The notes below the pieces were generated by a model. It did no database searches. It saw nothing but the letters and a program-made list of their open reading frames with translations, and was not told the origin of the DNA. From the NCBI GenBank assembly GCA_963793095.1, contig CAWBYY010000002.1:682001-746000 (forward strand): a stretch of DNA of 64,000 bases, written 5' to 3'. Made by a program: the position numbers and the translations under genes. Positions 44,580 through 52,907 of this stretch are shown here, in pieces (positions within the stretch are counted from its first letter, which is position 1; each line of letters opens with the position of its first letter). This DNA comes from CAVWDI01 sp963793095. Lineage in GTDB: Bacteria; Chloroflexota; Anaerolineae; Anaerolineales; UBA4823.

Positions 44580-45896
44580 GTGGAAGGGATCAGTCAAAAA
44601 TCGGCATATAACTTAAAAGTGGTTTTGAAGGAAACCGGGATAAAAGCGGACACATTGCGGGCGTGGGAACGCCGTTACGGCTTGCCCCACCCTGACCGGT
44701 CCGGCGGCGGGCACCGCCTATATTCGCAGTACGACATCCAGACCATCAGGTGGTTGCAGGCGCGTATTGATGAGGGGCTGCGCATAAACCGGGCAGTTAA
44801 ATTATGGCGAAGTTTCGAAGAATCAGGTCAGGACCCGCTTATCGAAATGCCTCTTCTGGGTACGCTTGAAGATACGACGGCAATGGAATCAGTTTCAGGC
44901 GAAACAATTTTTGAGCTGCGCCGGCAGTGGGTGAATGCCTGCATGAATTTTGATGAACGCAAGGCTGAGAATATCCTTTCGCAGGCTTTCGCCAGTTATT
45001 CAGTAGAGGTCGTCTGTCTGGAGATCATGAGGGCTGGATTATCTGAAATTGGGGAGCTCTGGTACCGGGGTGAGAGCACGGTTCAGCAGGAGCATTTTGC
45101 CTCATCGCTTACCATACGAAGGCTTAATGCTTTAATATCCGCAGCTCCCGCTCCAACGAAAAGGGACCGCATTATGGTCGCATGCCCGCCTCAGGAGGAT
45201 CACGTTTTTTCGGTGCTTTTAATTACGCTCTTTCTGCGCCGCCGGGGTTGGGATGTGATTTATTTGGGAGCGAATGTCCCTATCCAGCAGCTCGACAAAG
45301 CGGTTGAATCAACCAATCCCGGCATGGTAGTAATGACCGCCCACCAGCTTTACACAGCCGCCAACCTCTTAGAAGCAGCCCGCTTCCTGCAGGAGAGGGA
45401 TGTAATGCTGGGTTTTGGCGGGCTGGTGTTCACGCTTCTCCCTGAACTTATATCCAGAATTCCAGGCTATTATCTCGGCGATAAACTTGAGAATGTAGTG
45501 CCAACAGTAGAGAAAATTCTGGCATCACCTCCAGCCTTAGAACCCTGCGTAAATGTTCCAGATACTTACGCGAAATCTTGCAGAACATTTCAAAACAGCT
45601 TACCCCAGATCGAAGCCCATTTGTGGGGAATCATCCAGAGAAATAGCATGCATGAGAGCCATCTCGAAATCGCAAATGAATATCTGAGCAGGGACATCAG
45701 CGCTGCGTTAAAATTTGGCGACATGGGACTTTTAGACGAAGAAATCACATGGATACAGAACCTTCTGGATTACTATGAAGTACCCAAAGAGCGCCTGTTT
45801 GAATACCTGGCCCACTACTGCAAAGCAGTTGAAATTTATATGGAGGATGATGGAAAACCTGTTCTGCAATGGCTGGATGAAATCATCCTGAACTGA
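44580..45896 (+). CDS. carH: CarH/LitR-type B12-dependent photoreceptor transcriptional regulator
   Basis: A 438-aa regulator. MerR winged helix at residues ~10-76 (VLKETGIKADTLRAWERRYG, SGGGHRLYS). Helical cap domain with W161-x9-E171-H172, the Wx9EH motif that covers the adenosyl group in CarH. B12-binding Rossmann domain with ACPPQEDH (H208 the probable lower axial ligand), RRRGWDVIYLG and GFGG. Known biology: adenosylcobalamin makes a DNA-binding tetramer in the dark; light breaks it. Unusual is an extra ~115-residue helical C-terminus (from ~325). GTG start with AAGAAGG upstream. First gene of a seven-gene operon that ends with the selenoprotein. Confidence 0.93.
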   Translation: MEGISQKSAYNLKVVLKETGIKADTLRAWERRYGLPHPDRSGGGHRLYSQYDIQTIRWLQARIDEGLRINRAVKLWRSFEESGQDPLIEMPLLGTLEDTTAMESVSGETIFELRRQWVNACMNFDERKAENILSQAFASYSVEVVCLEIMRAGLSEIGELWYRGESTVQQEHFASSLTIRRLNALISAAPAPTKRDRIMVACPPQEDHVFSVLLITLFLRRRGWDVIYLGANVPIQQLDKAVESTNPGMVVMTAHQLYTAANLLEAARFLQERDVMLGFGGLVFTLLPELISRIPGYYLGDKLENVVPTVEKILASPPALEPCVNVPDTYAKSCRTFQNSLPQIEAHLWGIIQRNSMHESHLEIANEYLSRDISAALKFGDMGLLDEEITWIQNLLDYYEVPKERLFEYLAHYCKAVEIYMEDDGKPVLQWLDEIILN

Positions 45897-45991
45897 TTCA
45901 TCAAATTAACCAAATAAATAGAAAAATGAATATGTGAAGAGGAAATAGAAATGCAAATTTGTAATAGAAAAAATGAATTCTGGAGGCCAGG

Positions 45992-46930
45992 ATGATCGTT
46001 GTAACCGGAGGCTCTGGATATGTAGGAAGCCATATAGTCAGGAGGCTTGCCTTGGATGGGATACCTGTTCGCGCCCTGGTTCGCAGCCGGCAGCGAACTT
46101 TGCAGGAAGGACGATTGGAAGGTCTGGATGTTGAACTGGCTGAAGCAGATGTGACCAATGTGGATTCAATGAGACCTGCCTTTGCCAATGCGGAGGCTGT
46201 CATCCATACAGTTGCAATTGCAGTTGAAAGTGAGGGGATCACTTACGAAGAGATTAATACGATGGGAACGGTAAATGTCCTCCAGGCGGCACAGGATGCC
46301 GGTATTCGCAGGTTTATCAATTTATCCCAACTTGGAGCAGATTCAGCTTTACCCTATCGATTCCTCGCTTCAAAAGGAAGAGCCCAGGAATATGTAGCCC
46401 GTTCAAATACGGATTGGACTGCTTTTCGCCCATCGGTGATCTGGGGTCCAGAAGATGAGTTTGCAAATACTTTTGCCAGGTTGATCCCAATAACGCCGAT
46501 AATCTTTCCGAATGTGGATAAAAAAGCCAGGTTTCAACCGGTCTGGGTCGAAGACCTGGTGACCTGCATCATCAAGTCACTGAAAGATACCAGTACATAT
46601 AGTAAGGAATTTGAAATTGGCGGTCCTGAAATATTGACTCTGGAAGAGATAGAAAGGCGCACTATGGAAGCCATTGGCGCCCGCAGATTTATGATCCCAT
46701 TTCCGAAGTCGCTCCTGAAAACCACAGTTGGGTTAATGGAAAAAGCGCTGCCCAATCCGCCGGTAACCAAAAGCCTGCTTGAATTGCTCCAGGTTGACAA
46801 TGTTACCAGTGATAACGCTATTTATTTGTTTGTTGAGGATCCAAAGGCGTTTACAGCTGAGGCGATAAAGGGTTATATGCAGGAATTCAAAGTGCGCGAG
46901 ACTCTTTCGAGGTATCTCGGGAGATCATAA
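45992..46930 (+). CDS. NAD(P)-binding NDUFA9-like atypical SDR
   Basis: A 312-aa Rossmann protein with VTGGSGYVGSHIVRRL at the N-terminus and VRALVRSRQR after the second strand, as in complex I NDUFA9-like and NAD-epimerase-like proteins. It lacks an obvious YxxxK. CTGGAGG precedes ATG 45992. In the carH operon and followed closely by the SRPBCC gene. Reaction unknown; relatives occur with carotenoid or quinone genes. Confidence 0.87.
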   Translation: MIVVTGGSGYVGSHIVRRLALDGIPVRALVRSRQRTLQEGRLEGLDVELAEADVTNVDSMRPAFANAEAVIHTVAIAVESEGITYEEINTMGTVNVLQAAQDAGIRRFINLSQLGADSALPYRFLASKGRAQEYVARSNTDWTAFRPSVIWGPEDEFANTFARLIPITPIIFPNVDKKARFQPVWVEDLVTCIIKSLKDTSTYSKEFEIGGPEILTLEEIERRTMEAIGARRFMIPFPKSLLKTTVGLMEKALPNPPVTKSLLELLQVDNVTSDNAIYLFVEDPKAFTAEAIKGYMQEFKVRETLSRYLGRS

Positions 46931-46950
46931 AAAGGGGAACATTTCACCAA

Positions 46951-47394
46951 ATGAAGGTATATAAGCACGAATTCAGAGTGAGCGCCACTTTGGCGGAGGT
47001 AGCGCAATTTCACAGCGATACACAATCCTTAAAATTGCTCACCCCACCCCCTCTTGTGATCCAATTTAACGGGGTCGAACCATTAGCCGAGGGCTCAGTG
47101 GCAGAGTTCACGATCTGGATGGGTCCAATTCCAGTCCGCTGGAAAGCAGTCCACCGCGATGTTGACCCCATTGCAGGTTTTAAGGATGTTCAGCTTGAAG
47201 GACCGTTCAGACATTGGGAACATACCCATTCATTCTTGGAAACCGGTCCGGATCTGACTGTCATCATGGATGAGATTCAGGCTGAATTCAACCAGCAACC
47301 CTATAAAAAATTGGTTTGCCGTATGATGTGGTCAAATTTGCCAAATCTTTTTGCCTACCGCCGGTGGAAGACAAAACAGTTGTTGGAGACATGA
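46951..47394 (+). CDS. SRPBCC-family cyclase/dehydrase-like protein
   Basis: A 147-aa START-like/SRPBCC protein: KVYKHEFRVSATLAEVAQFHSD at the start and LEGPFRHWEHTHSF in the core, the usual pattern of polyketide-cyclase/dehydrase-like ligand-binding proteins. Its TGA overlaps the ATG of the FAD oxidoreductase gene (ATGA), which suggests the two act together on a hydrophobic substrate. Confidence 0.85.
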   Translation: MKVYKHEFRVSATLAEVAQFHSDTQSLKLLTPPPLVIQFNGVEPLAEGSVAEFTIWMGPIPVRWKAVHRDVDPIAGFKDVQLEGPFRHWEHTHSFLETGPDLTVIMDEIQAEFNQQPYKKLVCRMMWSNLPNLFAYRRWKTKQLLET

Positions 47395-48943
47395 AAAAAG
47401 TTGTAGTTATAGGGGCAGGCTTTGGTGGGCTGGCAGCTGCGGCGGAACTGGCAAGGCAGGGTTTGGAAGTAATTGTTCTTGAAGCGCATATATATCCGGG
47501 AGGCAGCGCTGGGACATTTTTTTATCAGGGCTACCTTTTTGATGCTGGGGCAACTTTGGCTGGTGGATTTGCTGACGGCGCGCCGATGGATGTGCTCCGG
47601 CACAGGCTTGAAATCGACTGGCAGGAGAGATACGTTAGCGAAGCCATGGTTGTGCATCTTCCGGATGGAAAAACTGTGACCCGCTGGATAGATGATGATC
47701 ACTGGTTTGATGAGCGGAATTCGGTGTTTGGACCGAAATCAGAACCATTCTGGCAGTGGCAGGAGCACACAGCCCAGGGTCTCTGGGACTTCGCCCAGCG
47801 TAATCCAGAATGGCCTCCCCAATCAATCAAGGGAGTGATCAACTTACTCCAAACTGGTTACTCGTGGTTGCACGACCGCCAGTTTTCTGCAGGGATATCA
47901 GACATTGCCGCTTACCTGCCTTTCCTGTTTCTGCCAGTTTCTGCAAAAATGAATAATACACCGGACCATTTGCGACTTTACGTCGATGGTCAACTGCTGA
48001 TATCCGCCCAGGATACAAGCGAGACGGTAAATGCGCTCTACGGCGCAGCAGCGCTTGACCTGCCCAGGCGAGGTGTCGCCAGTGTTCCTGGCGGGATGGG
48101 GGGTATGGCTGAAAAACTTGTTGATAGGATAAATTACTATGGCGGTAAGGTCCTGTTCCGAAAGGAAGTAATTGAAGTTTCAGATTATTCAGACAAAAAT
48201 TTCATTGTCCGGACCAGACGGGGGGAGGAATATATTGCAGATGCAGTTATTTTTAATCAGACTCCCTGGAATCTGGCGAGGTTAGTTGATGGACACCGGT
48301 ATAAAACACTCCGTGGAATAGAAGAACTCCCCGGGGATTACTGGGGCGCATTTGTTATTTATGCCGGTGTTAAATCAGAAAACGTGCCTGGCGATTTATC
48401 TGAGCATCACCAGATTATCAGAGCCGAGCCGCTTGGCGAAGGTAATAGTGTATTTTTATCAATCTCTCCTGCCTGGGATAGCACTCGTGCTCCGGAAGGA
48501 AGAAGGGCAATCACGATCTCGACTCATACCCGTCTGGATACATGGTGGCGAATGGTTAATAAAGGTCGTGCGGAGTATGAAGCCCATAAAGAAGCTTACA
48601 CTGAAAGGGTGCTAGACTCTGCTCAACGAGCGCTACCTGGAATAAAATCATCTGCAGAATTATTGCTTCCAGGTTCGCCGGTTACATTCGAACGGTTTAC
48701 ACGGAGGGAGAAAGGTTGGGTTGGAGGATTCCCCAGACCAGCCTGTTCCGGGCTTGGGGGCCGAAAATTGCTCCCGGAATATGGATGGTCGGAGATTTAA
48801 TATTCCCGGGACAGTCCGTACCTGCAGTAGTGTTAGGAGGTTTACGGGTCGCAAAAGGATTGGATGAGGAATTTGCTCATGAAAGTCAAAAGACCTGGTT
48901 CTACAACCGTGGAAAAACTGGCAAGATGCAGTACATGGGATAA
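47391..48943 (+). CDS. CrtI-like FAD-dependent oxidoreductase (carotenoid desaturase/isomerase type), one frameshift
   Basis: A ~517-aa protein with the FAD motif VVVIGAGFGGLAAAAELARQG and EAHIYPGGSAGTF, as in phytoene desaturase and CrtISO-like (COG1233) enzymes. The first frame ends at 48800, but adding one C to the CCCC run at 48731-48734 continues GWVGGFPQTSLF...GIWMVGDLIFPGQSVPAVVLGGLRVA, the conserved C-terminal FAD/substrate motif, to a stop at 48943. Start at the ATGA overlap with the SRPBCC gene. Substrate likely an isoprenoid; which one is not readable. Placement next to carH fits light-induced pigment metabolism. Confidence 0.87.
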
Positions 48944-48967
48944 ACATATTCTGGAAGGAGAAAACCA

Positions 48968-49918
48968 ATGAAAGTGGGAATTGTCGGTGCAGGGCAGGTA
49001 GGCGCTACAGCAGCTTATTCGCTGGTAATGCGCGGAATCGGACGCGAGGTTATCCTGGTGGATATCAACAACCAGCGTGCCAGGGCGGAAGCGGACGATA
49101 TTCAGCATGCGGTTCCTTTTGCTCACCAGCTGCAGGTTTCGGCTGGAGGGTATACAGATCTGGTGGGGAGCCGGGTTGTTATCATCACAGCCGGCGCAGC
49201 CCAAAAGAAGGGGGAAACCCGTTTGCAGCTCCTGGAGCGCAACGCGAAGATCTTCAATCAGATTATTCCCCAGGTACTTGAAAACGCCCCGGATGCGGTT
49301 TTACTGGTTGCCACCAACCCGGTGGATGTCTTAACCCACCTGACTGCCCACATCGCCGCTTTTTACAGCGTACCTGGCTCGCGGGTGATCGGATCAGGTA
49401 CAACCCTTGACACTGCCCGATTCCGGGCGCTGCTTGGGCAGCACCTGGGGATTGACTCACCGCACGTCCATGGATACGTGCTGGGTGAACACGGCGATTC
49501 CGAAGTCTTGACTTGGTCACTGGTTAAAGTGGGCGGAGTTCCACTTCATGAGTTCTGCCGCCAGTGGGATATTTGTACCGATGAGCAAGTCCAGCGTGAC
49601 ATTACAAATTGGGTTCGCAGCGCTGCTTACACTATTATCGAAGGTAAAGGCAGCACCAATTTTGGAATCGGCAGCGCGCTTGCCCGGATTGTGGAAGTGA
49701 TTTTGGGGAACCAGAGATCCCTGCTGACAGTTTGCACACCTGTCAAACGGGCAGCCGGAGTGGAAGATGTCACCATATCACTGCCTCATCTGGTAGGAGG
49801 TGCCGGCATCCTGGATACAATTCTGCTGCCGCTTGCATTAGATGAAGAGGAAGAGAAAGCCCTGCACAGGTCGGCGAAAACGGTAAAAGAAGCGATTGAC
49901 TCTCTTGGATTGAGTTAG
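48968..49918 (+). CDS. ldh: L-lactate dehydrogenase
   Basis: A 316-aa NAD-dependent 2-hydroxyacid dehydrogenase. GAGQVGAT at the N-terminus binds NAD. The specificity loop reads AAQKKGETR, with Gln79 and Arg85; Gln at this site marks lactate rather than malate dehydrogenase. Catalytic His175 is in GEHGDSE. GGAGAAAACC precedes the ATG. Position inside the carH operon, between the CrtI-like and photolyase genes, is unexpected for a fermentation enzyme. Confidence 0.92.
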   Translation: MKVGIVGAGQVGATAAYSLVMRGIGREVILVDINNQRARAEADDIQHAVPFAHQLQVSAGGYTDLVGSRVVIITAGAAQKKGETRLQLLERNAKIFNQIIPQVLENAPDAVLLVATNPVDVLTHLTAHIAAFYSVPGSRVIGSGTTLDTARFRALLGQHLGIDSPHVHGYVLGEHGDSEVLTWSLVKVGGVPLHEFCRQWDICTDEQVQRDITNWVRSAAYTIIEGKGSTNFGIGSALARIVEVILGNQRSLLTVCTPVKRAAGVEDVTISLPHLVGGAGILDTILLPLALDEEEEKALHRSAKTVKEAIDSLGLS

Positions 49919-49927
49919 GTAATTTTT

Positions 49928-51355
49928 ATGGCTGAGATTTCAATATGGTGGATAAGGCGTGATCTTAGGTTGGCAAATAACCATGCCCTAACCGCTGCCA
50001 CCAGTTCTTCTAACCAGACAATCCCATTGTTTATTATCGATCCCCTGCTTGTAAATTCTAATCGAACGGGTCTGAAAAGATTGGAGTTTTTGTATGCCGG
50101 CCTGACTGAGCTTGACCGGTCGTTACGAGAACGGGGCAGCCGCCTGGTGGTTCGAACCGGAGAGCCTTTGGAGGTCTTGAGATCCTTAATTGTGGAAAGC
50201 GGGGCTGGGAGAATATTCGTTGAGGCTGACTACTCTTCTTATGCCCGTAAGCGAGATAATAATGTTTCCCAAAACCTTCCACTGGCAATAACGGGATCGC
50301 CGGGTATGGCAGATCCTGATCAGGTGCTTAAATCGGATGGTTCACCCTACACCGTGTTCACTCCGTATAAAAAGAGCTGGTTGTCCGTAATCCTGCCATT
50401 AATAAATCATAACCTCCCGGCTCCAGAGCATATTCAATCACCGAAAAACATATTCAGTGAAGATATTCCAGAGGTAAGGAAAGCAGGGGTTGCCGGTCAG
50501 TTTCCCCCCGGTGAATCCGAGGCTCTCAAGCGCCTTGATATATTCACTCGGAGTGATAATAAAAACATTTCCAGATATTCCGAGCAGCGGAACCGAATGG
50601 ACCTGGAAGGAACTTCCCGGCTGTCTCCTTATTTAAAATTTGGGATGATTTCCGCTGACCAGGCAGTCACCCGGGCTATGGAGGTGATCGATTCGATTCC
50701 TGGGATGGGTGACCAGAAAGGGGCGCAGACCTGGTTGAGCGAACTGATTTGGCGAGATTTTTACATCTCCATCATGTATCATTTTCCGCTCGTGTCAGAA
50801 ATGAGTTTCAGGGCTGATTTAAGGAACATCCAATGGGTGAACGACCGCTGGGAATTTGAGCAGTGGTGCCATGGGCAAACTGGATACCCGGTCGTTGATG
50901 CCGGGATGCGACAGCTTGACCAAACAGGCTGGATGCATAACCGGGCACGGATGATAACCGCCTCCTTCCTTGTGAAGGATTTGTTGGTCGATTGGCGCTG
51001 GGGCGAAACCTGGTTTATGGAGCATCTGATAGATGGGGACCCGGCTGCCAACAACGGCGGGTGGCAGTGGACCGCCGGTACGGGAACGGATGCCGCGCCC
51101 TATTTCCGGATATTTAACCCGGTCACTCAGGGGAAAAAGTTTGATCCAGAAGGCGCCTTTGTCCGCCGGTGGGTGCCAGAACTCGCGAATGTTCCGGTTA
51201 ATTATATACACACTCCCTGGGAAATGCCGCTGAACATTCAATCAGACAGCGGCTGCAGGATTGGGACCGATTATCCCGAGCCGCTGGTTGAGCACAGTTA
51301 TGCCCGCAAAAGAGCGCTTGAAACATACAAAATGGCGAAAGATGTAAAAAGGTGA
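49928..51355 (+). CDS. phrB: deoxyribodipyrimidine photolyase (class I cryptochrome/photolyase family)
   Basis: A 475-aa photolyase. N-terminal antenna domain ISIWWIRRDLRLANNHAL; C-terminal FAD domain with GTSRLSPYLKFG, the ELIWRDFY segment, the Trp-rich WQWTAGTGTDAAPYFRIFNP and DPEGAFVRRWVPEL. All are typical of CPD photolyases repairing cyclobutane pyrimidine dimers with blue light. Begins nine bases after ldh. The selenoprotein gene follows seven bases after its stop. Confidence 0.95.
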   Translation: MAEISIWWIRRDLRLANNHALTAATSSSNQTIPLFIIDPLLVNSNRTGLKRLEFLYAGLTELDRSLRERGSRLVVRTGEPLEVLRSLIVESGAGRIFVEADYSSYARKRDNNVSQNLPLAITGSPGMADPDQVLKSDGSPYTVFTPYKKSWLSVILPLINHNLPAPEHIQSPKNIFSEDIPEVRKAGVAGQFPPGESEALKRLDIFTRSDNKNISRYSEQRNRMDLEGTSRLSPYLKFGMISADQAVTRAMEVIDSIPGMGDQKGAQTWLSELIWRDFYISIMYHFPLVSEMSFRADLRNIQWVNDRWEFEQWCHGQTGYPVVDAGMRQLDQTGWMHNRARMITASFLVKDLLVDWRWGETWFMEHLIDGDPAANNGGWQWTAGTGTDAAPYFRIFNPVTQGKKFDPEGAFVRRWVPELANVPVNYIHTPWEMPLNIQSDSGCRIGTDYPEPLVEHSYARKRALETYKMAKDVKR

Positions 51356-51361
51356 ATTATC

Positions 51362-51877
51362 ATGGATGCAATTGAACCAACAAGAGGCATTGCAAAGGAG
51401 CTTGATGACTCTTTAAATATGATTGCCCCCGATTTTTCTGCCGAAGATATCGATGGAAGGAATATAGTATTATCAAAATTACGGGGTGAAAAAAATGTAT
51501 TGCTGGTGTTTAATCGAGGCTTTACATGACCTTACTGCCGCAGGCATATGGCGCAGTTGCGCCTTGATTATGGTAAGTTTTTAGTAAAGGAAGTTGAAGT
51601 TATTGCAATTGGTCCCGAAGAGGAACAGGTTTTTCGTTACCACTGGAAAAGGGGAGAATACCCGTTTGTTGGAATAGCTGATCCAGACCATAAAATTGCT
51701 GATTTATACAACCAGCAGGTCAATATATTAAGAATGGGTCGAATGCCGGCGCAGGTAATAATCGATAAGAATGGATACATCAGGTATAAACATCACGGCG
51801 ATTCGATGCGGGATATCCTGGACAATAAATTTGTATTGAACTTATTTGACAAAATCAACTCAGAAATTGAAGGTTAG
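51362..51877 (+). CDS. peroxiredoxin-like selenoprotein (in-frame TGA as Sec, UxxC)
   Basis: A 171-residue AhpC/TSA-like protein if TGA 51527-51529 is read through. Before it: MIAPDFSAEDIDG and VLLVFNRGFT; after it, in the same frame, PYCRRHMAQLR, VIAIGPE, PFVGIADPDH, and a normal end. Relatives have Cys at exactly this site (RGFxCPYCR), so residue 56 is a selenocysteine pairing with Cys59. A hairpin matching a bacterial SECIS lies at 51550-51563. AAGGTGA just before ATG 51362, within the photolyase 3' end, shows translation is coupled to that gene. Likely role: reduction of peroxides or disulfides. Gene callers would start falsely at ATG 51548. Confidence 0.85.
51550..51563 (+). promoter_or_regulatory. 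bacterial SECIS-like hairpin
   Basis: GGCGC-AGTT-GCGCC forms a perfect 5-bp stem with a four-base loop containing GU. The loop begins 26 bases after the TGA, within the usual distance for SelB-recognised elements. CATA/TATG flanks (51545, 51569) could extend the stem past an internal loop. Confidence 0.7.
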
Positions 51878-52102
51878 TATTTTTGCTAGGATTCAGAGAT
51901 CGCGCAAGCTTTTTCCATAGAAGTTGATTGTTTAAACTTTGTTAACGGTGATTTCAGCGTATAAAATTGACGATCCAGGTTTGTTTCTGCGAACCGGGAA
52001 TTAACTAATCGAGAGTATTCGTCCATTTCCAGGCAGTACATGAAGGGTAAACCAACAATGATAATTGGGAAAAATTGAAGAGGATTAGCTGGAGAACATT
52101 AT

Positions 52103-52879
52103 TTATCCAGCGGTCCCACCGCCATCAACAGCCAGAACCGCACCGGTGATAAAGGAAGCCGCATCGCTGCAGAGAAACAGGACTGACCGGGCGATTTCAT
52201 CCGGTGAACCTATCCTGCCCAGCGGGCGGTCTGCCGAAAACTTCATAAATTCATTTTCCGGTATATTGAGCTGGCGTGCCTCTTCAAGCAGCATGGGCGT
52301 TAAAGTATCTCCGGGGCAAATGCAGTTCACCCGGATGTTTTCTGAGCCGTGGTCGAGCGCCATAGCCCGGGTCATATTCACAACCCCGCCCTTGGAAGCG
52401 CAGTAGGATACCGCTTCTTTGCCCCCTGCCAATCCCCATCCGGAGGAGACATTGACGATTGAACCGCCCCCGGATTTCACCATAAAAGGGATGGCATATT
52501 TGCTCATCAGAAAAATTGACTTCAGGTTCACTGCCATTACTTTGTCCCAATCTTCTTCAGAAAGAGTAAGTACAGATGCCCTGCGGATTATCCCGGCATT
52601 GTTGATCAGGAAATCAATCCCACCGTAGGTTTCTACCGTTCTGGATACCATCATCTGGCAGTCCTGGGTAGAAGTGACATCACCAGGGATAAATATCACC
52701 TCCCCGCTGGAGGCTTTGATTTGATCCTCAGCGTTCCTCCCGGCAGATTTATTAATGTCGGTGATGGCGACTCCCGCTCCTGATTGGGCGAAAAATATTG
52801 CTGTCTGGAAACCTATGCCTGATGCCCCTCCGCTGATGAGGGCGGTTTTCCCTTTAAAATTGAACTCAATTTGATTCAT
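52103..52879 (-). CDS. short-chain dehydrogenase/reductase (FabG-like)
   Basis: A 258-aa classical SDR. Cofactor motif GGASGIG near residue 17, NNAG in the core, the catalytic Ser in NVSSGWG and YCASKGG (Tyr-x3-Lys), and the closing ITGAVLAVDGGGTAG. Substrate not readable; alcohol or ketone oxidoreductase. First on the left of a leftward group with the NAD-kinase-like and gcvP genes, 28 bases after the former. Confidence 0.93.
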   Translation of the reverse strand: MNQIEFNFKGKTALISGGASGIGFQTAIFFAQSGAGVAITDINKSAGRNAEDQIKASSGEVIFIPGDVTSTQDCQMMVSRTVETYGGIDFLINNAGIIRRASVLTLSEEDWDKVMAVNLKSIFLMSKYAIPFMVKSGGGSIVNVSSGWGLAGGKEAVSYCASKGGVVNMTRAMALDHGSENIRVNCICPGDTLTPMLLEEARQLNIPENEFMKFSADRPLGRIGSPDEIARSVLFLCSDAASFITGAVLAVDGGGTAG

Positions 52880-52907
52880 TTATCTCTCCTGTTGAAACCT
52901 GAGGGCA

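Noticed and set aside
51527..51529. TGA as a simple nonsense mutation
   Set aside because: It falls exactly on the redox Cys site, the frame after it is intact, and a SECIS-like hairpin follows. A sequencing error TGC to TGA remains possible but is less likely.
51548..51877. A 109-aa protein starting at ATG 51548
   Set aside because: No ribosome-binding site (the hairpin is there instead), and the upstream frame encodes the missing first strands of the same fold. It is the tail of the selenoprotein.
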